Notes: generated by a model not told the origin, from the sequence alone. A stretch of DNA of 64,000 nucleotides from Bradyrhizobium glycinis (GCF_016031655.1 NZ_JACCHQ010000013.1:124001-188000); one strand, 5' to 3'; counted from the stretch's first letter, positions 19,987 through 29,706 are shown. Numbers and translations: made by a program.

Positions 19987-21058
19987 AGCAATCACGCGGC
20001 GCGCCTTCGCCGGCAGCATCGCCGCCCTTGCCCTGGCGCACCGCGCCGGCGCACAGGGCTATGCCGGGCTCGGCGAGACCGCCGATGGGTTTGCAAAGGT
20101 GACGCCGGGAAAGGCGTTCACCTTTCCCGTCGATCACGGACCGCATCCGGACTTTCGTATCGAGTGGTGGTATCTCACGGCAAACCTGGTCGATGCGAGC
20201 GGCGCGGCCTGCGGCCTGCAATGGACGCTGTTCCGCCAGGCGGCGCAACCAGGTCCGCAAGGCGAAGGCTGGGCCAATCAGCAGGTGTGGATGGCGCATG
20301 CGGCGGTGACGCGCGCCGACACCCACCGTTTCTCCGAGACGTTTTCACGCGGTGGCGTTGGGCAAGCCGGCGTGACGGCAAAACCATTCGAGGCCTGGAT
20401 CGACGATTGGGAGATGAAGGGTGTCGAGCGCCTCGACGATCGCACCTTGGCGCCGCTGACGCTGAAGGCGTCCGGTGCCGATTTCAGCTACGCGCTGACG
20501 CTGGAGGCCAACCGGCCAGTCGTGCTGCAGGGCGATCGCGGCTTCAGCCGCAAGTCGGAGCGCGGGCAGGCCTCGTACTACTACAGCCAGCCGTTCTACC
20601 GCGCGCGCGGCACGCTCAGCATCGACGACAAGCCGGCCGCTGTCTCCGGTCAGGCCTGGATGGACCGGGAATGGAGCAGCCAGCCGCTCGACGCCGACCA
20701 GACCGGCTGGGACTGGCTGTCGTTGCATCTGTCATCCGGCGACAAGCTGATGCTGTACCGGCTGCGGCAGAAGGACGGCAGAGACTATCCGTTCGGCAAT
20801 TGGATCAGCGCCAGCGGCGAGACGCAGATGATTGCAGGCAGCGACATCCAGATGATGCCAAAGGCGACGGCGGAAGTCGCGGGACGCAAGCTGCCGGTAG
20901 AATGGCAGATTGCGATCCCGTCGCGATCGTTCGCGATCCTGTGCAAGCCGCTCAATCCCAAAGCCTGGATGGGGACCGGTTTCTCCTATTGGGAGGGACC
21001 GATCCACTTTGCCGGCACGCAAGACGGCGTTGGCTATCTCGAGCTGACCGGCTATTGA
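19976..21058 (+). CDS. AttH/CrtC-like lipocalin-domain protein
   Basis: A 360-residue exported protein with a Tat-like signal (ITRRAFAGSIAALALAHRAGA). The body carries family motifs IEWWYLTANL, QWTLFR, GQAWMDREWSSQPL and GTGFSYWEGP of the AttH/hydroxyneurosporene-dehydrogenase-like group, made of two lipocalin barrels. Gene order ATPase-FtsX permease-AttH is found in other proteobacteria (att-type operons). The molecular function is unproven. Binding of a hydrophobic ligand or lipid is inferred from the fold. The start lies inside the permease gene end. Confidence 0.82.
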   Translation: MSGEAITRRAFAGSIAALALAHRAGAQGYAGLGETADGFAKVTPGKAFTFPVDHGPHPDFRIEWWYLTANLVDASGAACGLQWTLFRQAAQPGPQGEGWANQQVWMAHAAVTRADTHRFSETFSRGGVGQAGVTAKPFEAWIDDWEMKGVERLDDRTLAPLTLKASGADFSYALTLEANRPVVLQGDRGFSRKSERGQASYYYSQPFYRARGTLSIDDKPAAVSGQAWMDREWSSQPLDADQTGWDWLSLHLSSGDKLMLYRLRQKDGRDYPFGNWISASGETQMIAGSDIQMMPKATAEVAGRKLPVEWQIAIPSRSFAILCKPLNPKAWMGTGFSYWEGPIHFAGTQDGVGYLELTGY

Positions 21059-21087
21059 AGCGCGGTTTCTTTCCAAGGGGTTTCGCG

Positions 21088-21474
21088 ATGTATCATCTCA
21101 CCGCCCTCGTCACGCTGCTGGCGATCGCGTTTTATTTCTTCACCGCCATCAACGTCTCGCGCTCGCGCACCAAGACCGGCGTCAAGGTGCCTGCGATGTC
21201 GGGGCATCCGGATTTCGAGCGGGCCTTCCGCATCCAGATGAACACGCTGGAATGGATGCCGATCGTCCTGCCAGCCCTTTGGCTGTTCGCGATCTATATC
21301 AGCGACGCCATCGCGGCGGGGATCGGCGCGATCTGGATCACCGGCCGCATCATCTATTTCGTCGGTTATTCGCAAGCAGCGGCCAAGCGCGGCACTGGCT
21401 TTGCGATCCAGGCGCTCGCCGCCATCGCGCTGTGGGTCGGGGCGATGGGTGCGGTGTTGGTGCGGTTGGTGTGA
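21088..21474 (+). CDS. MAPEG family membrane protein
   Basis: A 128-residue protein with about four membrane helices, starting at ATG 21088 behind AAGGGG. The segment HPDFERAFRIQMNTLEWMPIV and the later YFVGYS match the MAPEG family (membrane-bound glutathione-dependent or eicosanoid-type enzymes). Bacterial members are often of unknown function. It lies 29 bp after the AttH-like gene, so it is probably part of the same transcript. Confidence 0.85.
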   Translation: MYHLTALVTLLAIAFYFFTAINVSRSRTKTGVKVPAMSGHPDFERAFRIQMNTLEWMPIVLPALWLFAIYISDAIAAGIGAIWITGRIIYFVGYSQAAAKRGTGFAIQALAAIALWVGAMGAVLVRLV

Positions 21475-21502
21475 GGGGCCGAGCTGCGGACACATACTCG
21501 GT

Positions 21503-21657
21503 GTCGTCCCGGACAAGCGTCAGCGCCGATCCGGGACCCATAACCACAGGAAGATGTCGTGACGCGAGCTGATCACTCTGAGTCCCCGTAACCACGCCTG
21601 CTTGTGTTTATGGGTCCCGGATCGGCGCGCGCTTGAGGCGCGCTTGTCCGGGACGAC
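21503..21657. repeat. long intergenic inverted repeat
   Basis: Two perfect arm pairs form one long cruciform-capable element. The outer arms are 17 bp (21503-21519 with 21641-21657, core GTCCCGGACAAGCG). The inner arms are 20 bp (21524-21543 with 21608-21627, core GATCCGGGACCCATAA). It lies between convergent genes. The GGGACCCATAACCACAGG core recurs at 22.98-23.13 kb and in variant form at 29.55-29.70 kb. Confidence 0.85.
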
Positions 21658-21676
21658 AGCGGAATGTGTGGCGCCC

Positions 21677-22867
21677 CTACTTCGTCAGCGGACAGCCGCT
21701 CTCCTTGGCGGTGAAGAAGGCCTTATCGCCGGGGACGGTGGCGAGCAGCTTGTAATAGTCCCAGGGCTTCTTCGATTCCGAGGGCTTCTTGACCTCGAAC
21801 AGATACATGTCGTGAACCATGCGGCCGTTCTCGAGCACCTTGCCGCCCTGCGCGAAATCGTCGTCGACCGGCAGCTCCTTCAGCTTCTTGGCGACGGCAT
21901 CCGGATCCTTGGTGCCGGCAGCCTTGACGGCTTTCAGATAGCTTAGCGTCGCCGAATAGGTACCGGCGTGGATCATGCTCGGCATACGCCCGGTGCGCTT
22001 GAGGAAGCGCTCGCCGAGATTGCGCGTCTTGTCGTTGAGATCCCAGTAATAGCCTTCCGTCAGCACCAGGCCTTGCGCGGCCTGCAAGCCGAGGCCGTTG
22101 ACTTCGGCAAGCGTCATCAAGAGGCCCGCGAGCTTCTGGCCACTCGCGACGATGCCGAACTCGGACGCCTGCTTGATCGAATTGGTGGTGTCGAGGCCGG
22201 CATTGGCGAGGCCGACGATCTTCGCCTTCGAGCTCTGCGCCTGCAGCAGGAAGGAGGAGAAGTCCGACGAATTGAGCGGCACGCGTACCGAGCCGAGCAC
22301 CTTGCCGCCATTGGCGGTGACGATCTCGCTGGTGTCCTTCTCCAGCGCGTAGCCGAAGGCGTAGTCCGCGGTGAGGAAGAACCAGGTGTCGCCACCGGCC
22401 TTGGTCAGCGCGCCGCCGGTGCCGACGCCGAGCGCGCGGGTGTCGTAGGCCCAGTGGAAACCGTAGGGTTGGCAGGCATCGCCGGTGAGCCGAGAGGTCG
22501 CGGCGCCGACGACGATGTCGATCTTCTTCTTTTCCTTGGAGAGCTCGTGGATCGCGAGCGCGACCGAGGAAGTCGTCAGCTCCGTGATCATGTCGACGTG
22601 CTCGACGTCATACCAGCGCCGCGCGATCGAGCTTGCGAGATCAGGCTTGTTCTGGTGGTCGGCCGTGACGAGCTCGACCTTCTGGCCGAGCACCTCGCCG
22701 CCGAAATCCTCGATCGCCATCTTGGCCGCTTCGACCGACCATTTGCCGCCGTAATCGGCGTACACGCCGGACTGGTCGTTGAGGATGCCGATCTTGACGC
22801 CTTGCGCGGAGGCGGGAACCGCAATCAAGAGGGCCGAGGCCGCTGCGGCCCAAAGTGCTGATTTCAT
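21677..22867 (-). CDS. ABC transporter substrate-binding protein, branched-chain amino acid type
   Basis: Periplasmic binding protein of 396 residues (LivJ-like, type I fold). ATG at 22867 with GGGAG eight bases upstream gives signal peptide MKSALWAAAASALLIAVPASAQ. The first strand VKIGILNDQSGVYADYGG is typical. The C-terminal CPL cysteine pairs are as in related rhizobial proteins. It is an orphan: no permease or ATPase is adjacent, so it must use a transporter elsewhere or act in sensing. The ligand is unknown. Confidence 0.88.
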   Translation of the reverse strand: MKSALWAAAASALLIAVPASAQGVKIGILNDQSGVYADYGGKWSVEAAKMAIEDFGGEVLGQKVELVTADHQNKPDLASSIARRWYDVEHVDMITELTTSSVALAIHELSKEKKKIDIVVGAATSRLTGDACQPYGFHWAYDTRALGVGTGGALTKAGGDTWFFLTADYAFGYALEKDTSEIVTANGGKVLGSVRVPLNSSDFSSFLLQAQSSKAKIVGLANAGLDTTNSIKQASEFGIVASGQKLAGLLMTLAEVNGLGLQAAQGLVLTEGYYWDLNDKTRNLGERFLKRTGRMPSMIHAGTYSATLSYLKAVKAAGTKDPDAVAKKLKELPVDDDFAQGGKVLENGRMVHDMYLFEVKKPSESKKPWDYYKLLATVPGDKAFFTAKESGCPLTK

Positions 22868-22984
22868 ATGTTTAACTCCCGGCATTGTTCTGTGAAATCG
22901 CGCGGATAGTAGTGAAGAACCCCGCGTGCGCCCATCCATTTCGTGTTGATCGTTAGTATAGGATTCCGCGCGCCAAGCTCCCGC

Positions 22985-23128
22985 TGTCGTCCCGGGGCGC
23001 GCGGAGCGCGAGCCCGGGACCCATAACCACAGGGAGACGCTTTGGCGATGACTCGGAGTTACCGGTGTCGCGCTGAACTACTCCCTGTGGTTATGGGTCC
23101 CCGCGTTCGCGGGGATGAGGCGGCGCCT
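22985..23128. repeat. intergenic inverted repeat, same family as 21.5 kb
   Basis: A perfect 21-bp arm pair (23016-23036 with 23081-23101, core GGGACCCATAACCACAG) is flanked by CCCGGGGCGCGC and CCCGCGTTCGCGGGG hairpins. It lies between the orphan binding-protein gene's promoter side and the end of the RND pump gene. Confidence 0.8.
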
Positions 23129-23147
23129 ATGACCATCAAGGCGGACC

Positions 23148-26100
23148 TCAGGCCATCGCCTCCGGCTTCTTGTCGCGCCGCCCTTCCGCCAGGTTCCGTA
23201 CCACGACATAGAAGATCGGCGTGAACAGAAGGCCGAACAGGGTGACGCCGATCATGCCGAAGAACACGGCGACGCCGACGGCCTGGCGCATCTCCGAGCC
23301 CGAGCCGGTCGAGATCACCAGCGGCAAGACGCCGAGGATGAAGGCGAAGGAGGTCATCAGGATCGGCCGCAAGCGCAAGCGGCAGGCGTCGATGACCGCC
23401 TCCAGCCGCGGCTTGCCTTCGTTCTCGATGTCGCGCGCGAACTCGACGATCAGGATCGCGTTCTTCGCCGCCAATCCCACCAGCACGACGAAGCCGATCT
23501 GGGTGAGGATGTTGACGTCCTGACCCATGATGCGCACGCCGATGGTGGCGGCTAACAGGCACATCGGCACGATCAGGATCACCGCGAACGGCAGCGTCCA
23601 GCTGCCATATTGCGCGGCGAGCACGAGATAGACGAACAGCACGCAGATCGGAAATACGTAGAGACCGGCATTGCCGCCGGTGACCTGCTGATAGGACAGG
23701 TCGGTCCATTCGAAGGTGAAGCCGCTCGGCAAGGTGTCGGTCGCGAGCTGCTTGATGGCGTTAAGCGCGGTGGTCGAGCTGGTGCCCGGCGCCGGCTCGC
23801 CCTGGAGTTCGGACGCCGCATAGAGATTGTAGCGCGCCACGCGATCGGGTCCCGAGACGTCCTTGAACTCGACCACGCTGCCGAGCATCACCATGTCGCC
23901 GGAAGCGTTGCGCGTTCGCAGGCGCGCAAGGTCGCTCGGCTCTTTCCGGAACGGAAAGTCGGCCTGCGCGGTGACATGGTAGGTGCGGCCGAACAGGTTG
24001 AAGTCGTTGACATAGGTCGACCCGAAATAGGTCTGGATCGTCTCGTTGATGTTGGAGATGGGCACGCCCAGCTTCTGCGCCTTGGTCCGGTCGATGTCGA
24101 CGAAGAGCTGCGGCGTGTTGGCCGTGAATGGCGAGAACACCGCGGGGGCGAGCAGCGAAGGCGATTTGCGCGCGGCGGCGACAAGCTCGTCGGTGGCCGC
24201 GGCGAGCATTTCAGGCCCACGGCCCTGGCGGTCCTGGATGCGGATGGCAAATCCGCCGCCAGTGCCGATGCCGGGAACGGCCGGCGGCGGAATCACGATG
24301 ATGAAGGCGCCCTGGATCGCGGACAGGCGCTTGCGCAGCTCGGCCGTGATGGCGTTCGCGGACAGACCCTTCTTCAGCCGCGCCTCGGGCTCGTCGAACA
24401 CCGGGAACAGCGCCGCCGCATTGCCGGCCTGGGTGCGGGTGGCGCCGGAGAAGCCGGCAAAGGCGGCAACGCGGACGATGCCTGGCGTATCCAGCGAGAT
24501 CCGCTCGATCTCGCGCACGACCTCGGTGGTGCGCGCCAGCGAAGCGGCGCCCGGCAATTGCACGGATATGATGACGTAGCCGCGATCCTGCGCCGGGATG
24601 AATCCCTGCGGCGTGGTCATGATCAGCCAGCCGGCGCTGCCGATCAGCACGACATAGATCAGCAGCATCACCACCGAATGGCGAATCACGAAATTGGCGA
24701 GGCCGGCATAGCCATGCGCCAGCCGGTCGAACAGGCGGTTGAACACGCCGGTGAACGCATTCCAGCCGCGCGCGATGACGTTCCAGGCCGCCGGCGGCCG
24801 CTTCTCTTCGTGCGGCGTGAGGATCTGCGAGGCCAGCGCGGGTGACAGCGTCAGCGAGCAGAAACAGGAGATCGCCGTCGCAACGGCGATGGTGACGGCG
24901 AATTGCTGGAAGAATTGCCCGGAGATGCCGCCGAGGAACGCGGTCGGGACGAACACCGCGCATAGCACCAGGGCGATCGAGACCAGCGCGCCGCCAACCT
25001 CCTCCATCGTCTTCAGCGCGGCATCGCGACGACTGAGGCCGTGCTCGAGATGGCGCTCGACATTCTCGACCACGACGATGGCATCATCGACCACGATGCC
25101 GACCGCGAGGACGAGCCCGAAAAGGGTCAGATTGTTGATGGAGAAGCCGAGCGCCGCCATCACTGCGAACGTGCCGACCAGCGAGACCGGGATCGCGATG
25201 ATCGGAATGATCGCGGGCCGCCATCCCTGCAGGAACACCAACACCACGATGACCACGAGCAGCATGGCCTCGTAGATGGTCTTGATCAGCTCGTGAACCG
25301 ACTGAGCAATGAACTCGGTCGGGTTGTAGCCGATATTGTAGTCGAGGCCCCTTGGAAAGCTCTCCTTGAGCCTCGTCATGGTGTCGGAGATGTTCTTTGC
25401 GGTCGCGAGCGCGTTCGAGCCCGGCCGCTGCGTCACCAGCATGGCGACCGCCGACTTGCGCAGCAGGAAGCTGTTGGTGGAATAGGCCAGCGCCCCGAGC
25501 TCGATGCGGGCGACGTCGCGCAGCCGCACCGTGCGGCCGTCAGGGCCGGCCTTGATCAGGATGTCCTCGAACTGCTTCTGGTCCTTCAAACGTCCGGTGA
25601 AGGTGAGGTTGGGCTGGAAGGCGCGATCGGTGATCGGCGGCTCGGCGATCTGGCCGCCCGCGATCTGCACGTTCTGGGCGCGGATCGCGGCCAGTACCTC
25701 GCCCGAGGTCAGGCCGAGATTGGCGATGCGGTCAGGGTCGAGCCACAGCCGCATCGAATAGTCGCGGGCGCCGAAGATCTGGATGTCGCCGACGCCGTCG
25801 ATGCGCAAGAGCTGGTCGCGGACCTGGAGCAGCGCATAATTGGAGATGTAAAGCTGGTCGAACGTGTCGTCCGGCGACAGCATGAACACGACCATCAGAA
25901 TGTCGGGCGAGTTCTTGCGGGTGGTGACGCCGTTGCGCTGCACTTCCTCTGGCAGGCGCGGCTGCGCGATCGCAACGCGATTCTGCACGAGCACCTGGGC
26001 CTTGTCGAGATCGGTACCGAGCTTGAAGGTGACGGTGATGGTGAGCTGGCCGTTCGACGTCGCCTGGCTGTAGAGATACAGCATGTCCTCGACGCCGTTG

Positions 26101-26312
26101 ATCTCCTGCTCGATCGGAGCGGCGACCGTGTCGGACACGGTCTGGGCGGAGGCGCCGGGATATTGCGTGGTGACGACGACGGTCGGCGGCACCACTTGCG
26201 GATATTCGGAGACCGGCAGCGTGGTATAGGCGAGCGCGCCGACGATCAGGAGCACGATCGACAGCACCATCGCCAGAATGGGCTGGTTGATGGAGAGGCG
26301 GCCGAGATTCAT
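23148..26312 (-). CDS. RND multidrug efflux permease (HAE1/AcrB family)
   Basis: Inner-membrane proton-driven efflux pump, 1054 residues, full length. The N-terminus MNLGRLSINQPILAMVLSI is a typical first helix. The fourth-helix proton-relay aspartates are in VGIVVDDAIVVVENVE. Two large periplasmic loops and the second half (GLAAKNAILIVEFARD) are complete. It starts 4 bp inside the adaptor gene end (ATGA overlap), so the two form an operon transcribed adaptor first. No outer-membrane channel or regulator is encoded nearby, so a separate TolC-like protein is presumably used. The substrate range is unknown. Confidence 0.95.
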   Translation of the reverse strand: MNLGRLSINQPILAMVLSIVLLIVGALAYTTLPVSEYPQVVPPTVVVTTQYPGASAQTVSDTVAAPIEQEINGVEDMLYLYSQATSNGQLTITVTFKLGTDLDKAQVLVQNRVAIAQPRLPEEVQRNGVTTRKNSPDILMVVFMLSPDDTFDQLYISNYALLQVRDQLLRIDGVGDIQIFGARDYSMRLWLDPDRIANLGLTSGEVLAAIRAQNVQIAGGQIAEPPITDRAFQPNLTFTGRLKDQKQFEDILIKAGPDGRTVRLRDVARIELGALAYSTNSFLLRKSAVAMLVTQRPGSNALATAKNISDTMTRLKESFPRGLDYNIGYNPTEFIAQSVHELIKTIYEAMLLVVIVVLVFLQGWRPAIIPIIAIPVSLVGTFAVMAALGFSINNLTLFGLVLAVGIVVDDAIVVVENVERHLEHGLSRRDAALKTMEEVGGALVSIALVLCAVFVPTAFLGGISGQFFQQFAVTIAVATAISCFCSLTLSPALASQILTPHEEKRPPAAWNVIARGWNAFTGVFNRLFDRLAHGYAGLANFVIRHSVVMLLIYVVLIGSAGWLIMTTPQGFIPAQDRGYVIISVQLPGAASLARTTEVVREIERISLDTPGIVRVAAFAGFSGATRTQAGNAAALFPVFDEPEARLKKGLSANAITAELRKRLSAIQGAFIIVIPPPAVPGIGTGGGFAIRIQDRQGRGPEMLAAATDELVAAARKSPSLLAPAVFSPFTANTPQLFVDIDRTKAQKLGVPISNINETIQTYFGSTYVNDFNLFGRTYHVTAQADFPFRKEPSDLARLRTRNASGDMVMLGSVVEFKDVSGPDRVARYNLYAASELQGEPAPGTSSTTALNAIKQLATDTLPSGFTFEWTDLSYQQVTGGNAGLYVFPICVLFVYLVLAAQYGSWTLPFAVILIVPMCLLAATIGVRIMGQDVNILTQIGFVVLVGLAAKNAILIVEFARDIENEGKPRLEAVIDACRLRLRPILMTSFAFILGVLPLVISTGSGSEMRQAVGVAVFFGMIGVTLFGLLFTPIFYVVVRNLAEGRRDKKPEAMA

Positions 26313-27508
26313 GGCTTGCCACCGGCCGGCGCTTGCGCGGTCTGGGGAGCGACCTTGGCGCCGACGCGGGCGCGCTGGATGCCGTTGACGATGACGCGAT
26401 CGTCCGGCTTCAGCCCTTCACGGATCACACGCAGGCCGTCGTCGAGCGGACCGAGCACCACGGGGCGCGCTTCGACCGTGTCATCCGCCTTGACCACGAA
26501 CACGATCTTGCGGGACTGATCGGTCGCGATCGCAACGTCTGGAATCAGCAGCGCCTCGTAAGGTGCGCTGCCGATCAGGCGGACGCGGCCGAACTGGCCG
26601 GGCAGGATCGAGAGATCCGTGTTCTTCACCACGGCGCGGCTGCGCAGCGTGCCGGTCGAGACGTCCAGCCGATTGTCGAGGAAATTGACGGTGCCCTCGT
26701 GCGATGGCTTGGTCTCGCCGGCCAGCGCCACCTGCACCGGGTTTGCGGTGTCGCGCGAGCTCGGGCGCCGGCCTTCGAACCACAGCTTGCTGTATTTGAT
26801 GAAGGTCGCTTCATCCATGTCGAAATAGATGTAGATCGGATCGAGCGCGACGATCGAGGTCAACAGCGTCGAGGTGCCGGTGTCGCTGCCCTGCACGAGA
26901 TTGCCGGGGCTGACGAGATGCCGGCTGACGCGGCCGGTCAGCGGCGCAGCCACATGCGTGAACTCGATATTGAGCTTGGCAGCCTTCAGCGCGCCTTCGG
27001 CCTGCATCTCGGCGGCATGCGCGGCCTGCAGCGCCTGACGGCGTTGATCAACGACCTGCTCGGAGACGGCGCTGGTCTGCACCAGATTGAGACCACGATC
27101 GAGCTCGCGCTTGGCAAGCTCCACTCTCGCCCGCGCGTCGGACAGCTGGCCCTCCGCCTGAGTGGCCACCGCCTCGAACGGGCGCGGGTCGATCACGTAC
27201 AGCAGATCACCCTGACGCACGATGGCGCCGTCTTGGAACTCGACCGAGTTGACGAAGCCGCCGACCCGCGGCCGCACCTGGACCTCCTCCACCGCCTCGA
27301 ACCGGCCGGTGAACTCGTCCCAATCGGTGACGGTGCGCTTGACGGGCTGGGCGACCGTCACTGGCGGCGCTGGCGGAGCCGCAGCCTGCGATGCCGGCTT
27401 GTCGCAGCCGGACAGGGCGAAGGCGGCGGCGAGAAGCCCGGCGATTGCGCTGACCTGAACAAAATCGTGGCTTTTGATCAACTGCCTGCTTCCGTCCGGT
27501 CCGCTCAT
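26309..27508 (-). CDS. RND efflux periplasmic adaptor lipoprotein
   Basis: Membrane-fusion protein (AcrA/MexA family), 399 residues. ATG at 27508 with GAGGA upstream leads to lipobox ALSGC (Cys35). The biotinyl-lipoyl segment VRPRVGGFVNSVEFQDGAIVRQGDLLYVIDPRPF, a coiled hairpin rich in Ala/Glu/Arg, the second lipoyl half (APLTGRVSRHLVSPGNLV) and the beta-barrel are all present. First gene of the pump operon. Its promoter must lie in the 288-bp gap upstream. Confidence 0.94.
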   Translation of the reverse strand: MSGPDGSRQLIKSHDFVQVSAIAGLLAAAFALSGCDKPASQAAAPPAPPVTVAQPVKRTVTDWDEFTGRFEAVEEVQVRPRVGGFVNSVEFQDGAIVRQGDLLYVIDPRPFEAVATQAEGQLSDARARVELAKRELDRGLNLVQTSAVSEQVVDQRRQALQAAHAAEMQAEGALKAAKLNIEFTHVAAPLTGRVSRHLVSPGNLVQGSDTGTSTLLTSIVALDPIYIYFDMDEATFIKYSKLWFEGRRPSSRDTANPVQVALAGETKPSHEGTVNFLDNRLDVSTGTLRSRAVVKNTDLSILPGQFGRVRLIGSAPYEALLIPDVAIATDQSRKIVFVVKADDTVEARPVVLGPLDDGLRVIREGLKPDDRVIVNGIQRARVGAKVAPQTAQAPAGGKP

Positions 27509-27711
27509 CCCCAGGTCCTCGCATCAAAGCCGCAGAAAAAGGCAGGGTACGCTTCTACCCGCGGGCGCTGCAAGATGGGATGCAAAGATGAACTCTTCAA
27601 GACCAATGCGCGGGCAATGCTTCGAACGGTGCCCTGACCGGATGACGGGTTGACAGGGAAAGAGACGGTGTCGGGCGACGCAGCTGAGGCAAGCCGAACC
27701 CTGCCGTGAAC

Positions 27712-27783
27712 GATGGGCCCTCGGAATTGCGAGCTCTTCCCGGCGGCTGTCCTTCGAGATGCCCCGCTTCAGGCGGGCCCATC
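27712..27783. repeat. inverted repeat in gap upstream of efflux operon
   Basis: GATGGGCCC (27712-27720) pairs perfectly with GGGCCCATC (27775-27783). The rest of the 288-bp gap 27509-27796 shows no gene. The repeat lies just beyond the stop of the minus-strand membrane-protein gene and may serve as its terminator. Confidence 0.5.
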
Positions 27784-27796
27784 ATGACTGAGAGAG

Positions 27797-28204
27797 CTAC
27801 TTCCGCAGCCTGGCCTTGGCGCCGGCGACGATCTGCATGGCGACGCCGGCAATCCAGCCGACCAAGACGAGCCAGGTCCAGGCGATGTGCGGATCGAGCC
27901 GGAGCACGATCACGGCGACCGAGGCGAAGGCGGTGAGCGTAGCGGAGAGCGTGCCGGCGGCGCTCATGAGCTCGGCGGCATCGATCTGGCTATGCGCGTC
28001 GTCGAAAGGCATCTGCGGCGTGTCGATGCCGAGATAGAAGCCGATGCCGCCGAGCAGCATCATCAGCAGCAGGAAGCCCTGCGTGGTGAGAGTGGGGATC
28101 GCCGAGCCGACATAGGCGCCGACGAACAATCCGCACGCGGCCCCCGCCATGGCAAGGCCGACGCGTTCGAACACATGGGCAGTTTTACGAAGACGGAAAC
28201 GCAT
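27797..28204 (-). CDS. hypothetical membrane protein
   Basis: A 135-residue protein with about four hydrophobic segments (GLAMAGAACGLFVGAYVG, GFLLLMMLLGGIGFYLG, SATLTAFASVAVIVL, TWLVLVGWIAGVAMQIVAG) and basic ends. I recognise no functional family. ATG at 28204. Codon use matches its neighbours. It is separated from the Old Yellow Enzyme gene by 112 bp. Confidence 0.7.
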   Translation of the reverse strand: MRFRLRKTAHVFERVGLAMAGAACGLFVGAYVGSAIPTLTTQGFLLLMMLLGGIGFYLGIDTPQMPFDDAHSQIDAAELMSAAGTLSATLTAFASVAVIVLRLDPHIAWTWLVLVGWIAGVAMQIVAGAKARLRK

Positions 28205-28316
28205 GGCCAGCCTCCGCGAGGCGTTGAGAGCGAGCAGGTTAGGCCAGTTTTGGGGGGCGTGGAAGGTGAGGAGGTTTACGGATTCGTGAGTGGGAGCGCG
28301 CGCACCACGCTCGCTC

Positions 28317-29429
28317 TCACCTCGCCCCGAACGTGGTCTTGCCGAACAGCGCCTTCTGCGTCGAGGGCTGCGAGCGCCAATATTGCGGCGGCGCCTCGAC
28401 CGCCCCGCCGAGCTCGGCGGCGGCGTGCCAGCCCCAGCGCGGATCGTAGAGCAGGCCGCGGGCGAGCGCGACCATGTCCGCCTTACCCGACGCGACGATC
28501 TCCTCCGCGTGCGTCGGCTCGGTGATCAGGCCGACGGCGATGGTGGGCAGGCCGGTCTCGCGCTTGATCGCCTCTGCAAACTGCACCTGATAGCCGGGGC
28601 CGAGCGGAATTTTTTGCAGCGGCGAGACGCCGCCGGAGGATGCATCGATCCAGTCGACGCCGCGCGTCTTCAGCGCGTTCGCGAATTCGATGGTCTGTGC
28701 CAGATCCCAGCCGCCCTCGACCCAATCGGTCGACGACACCCGCATGCCGACCGGCTTGTCAGCGGGGAACGCGGCGCGCACCGCGTCGAACACCTCCAGC
28801 GGAAAGCGCATGCGGTTCGCGAGGCTGCCACCATATTCGTCGGTGCGCTTGTTGGATATCGGCGACAGGAATTGATGCAAGAGATAACCGTGCGCGCCAT
28901 GCACCTCGATGGCGTCGATACCGAGCCGCGCGGCGCGCTTGGTCGAATCCACGAAGGCCTCGCGGATGCGCGTCAAGCCTGCCGCATCCAGCGCCAGCGG
29001 GGCGGCCTCGCCCTCCTTGTGCGGCACCGCCGACGGCCCGACCGTCTGCCAGCCGCCCTGCTCGACCGGGATCAGCTGGCCGCCGTCCCAGGGGCGCGCG
29101 CTCGATGCCTTGCGGCCGGCATGGGCGAGCTGCATCGCAATCGCGGTGGAGGAATATCTGCGCACCGAATGCAGGATCGGCTTCAGCGCGGCCTCGCAGG
29201 CATCGCTGTAGAGCCCGAGGCAGCCCGGCGTGATACGGCCGACCGCCTCGACATGCGTCGCCTCGATGCAGAACATCGCCGCGCCCGACAGGCTGAGATT
29301 GTTGATGTGGGTGAAGTGCCAGTCGGTGGCGACGCCGTCATCGGCCGAATATTGGCACATCGGCGACACCACGAGGCGGTTCTTCAAGGTCAGGCCGCGC
29401 AGCTTGATCGGGGAAAACAGGACGGACAT
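28317..29429 (-). CDS. NADH:flavin oxidoreductase, Old Yellow Enzyme family (NamA/YqjM-like)
   Basis: FMN-dependent ene-reductase, 370 residues, TIM barrel. The N-terminus LFSPIKLRGLTLKNRLVVSPMCQYSADDG has the cysteine that marks the YqjM/thermophilic-like branch. The substrate-binding histidine pair is in EVHGAHGYLLHQFLSP, followed by NKRTDEYGGSLANR and the FMN-phosphate loop MVALARGLLYDP. Expected to reduce activated C=C bonds of enones with NAD(P)H. The physiological substrate is unknown. Monocistronic by spacing. Confidence 0.93.
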   Translation of the reverse strand: MSVLFSPIKLRGLTLKNRLVVSPMCQYSADDGVATDWHFTHINNLSLSGAAMFCIEATHVEAVGRITPGCLGLYSDACEAALKPILHSVRRYSSTAIAMQLAHAGRKASSARPWDGGQLIPVEQGGWQTVGPSAVPHKEGEAAPLALDAAGLTRIREAFVDSTKRAARLGIDAIEVHGAHGYLLHQFLSPISNKRTDEYGGSLANRMRFPLEVFDAVRAAFPADKPVGMRVSSTDWVEGGWDLAQTIEFANALKTRGVDWIDASSGGVSPLQKIPLGPGYQVQFAEAIKRETGLPTIAVGLITEPTHAEEIVASGKADMVALARGLLYDPRWGWHAAAELGGAVEAPPQYWRSQPSTQKALFGKTTFGAR

Positions 29430-29552
29430 GCGGGGAGTTCCGGGGGATGGAGGATTGTGATGGGAGTGTAGTGAGGGACGCGCGGATTGCTAGTTGCGCG
29501 GCGGGAATGGCGGACCGTGGGGCCATGCATTGCGCGCGTCGTACAACTCGGT

Positions 29553-29700
29553 TGTCATCCCGGGGCACGCGCAGCGTGAGCCCGGGATCCAGAACCACAG
29601 GATCCCGTTTGACGAAAACCGGCCACCACGAGCCGTCGCCAAACTTCTCCCTGTGGTTCTGGGTCCCGGGCTCGCGACTTCGTCGCCCCGGGACGACAGC
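29553..29700. repeat. intergenic inverted repeat, variant of the 21.5/23.0 kb family
   Basis: A 21-bp arm pair with one mismatch (29581-29601 with 29650-29670, core CCAGAACCACAGG). The outer sequence TCATCCCGGGG...CCCCGGGACGACAG also pairs. It fills most of the 277-bp gap 29430-29706, which has no other visible feature. Confidence 0.75.
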
Positions 29701-29706
29701 AGAGAA

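Noticed and set aside
23148..27508. Complete tripartite efflux operon including outer-membrane channel
   Set aside because: Only permease and adaptor are encoded; no TolC/OprM-like gene or regulator in the adjoining DNA.
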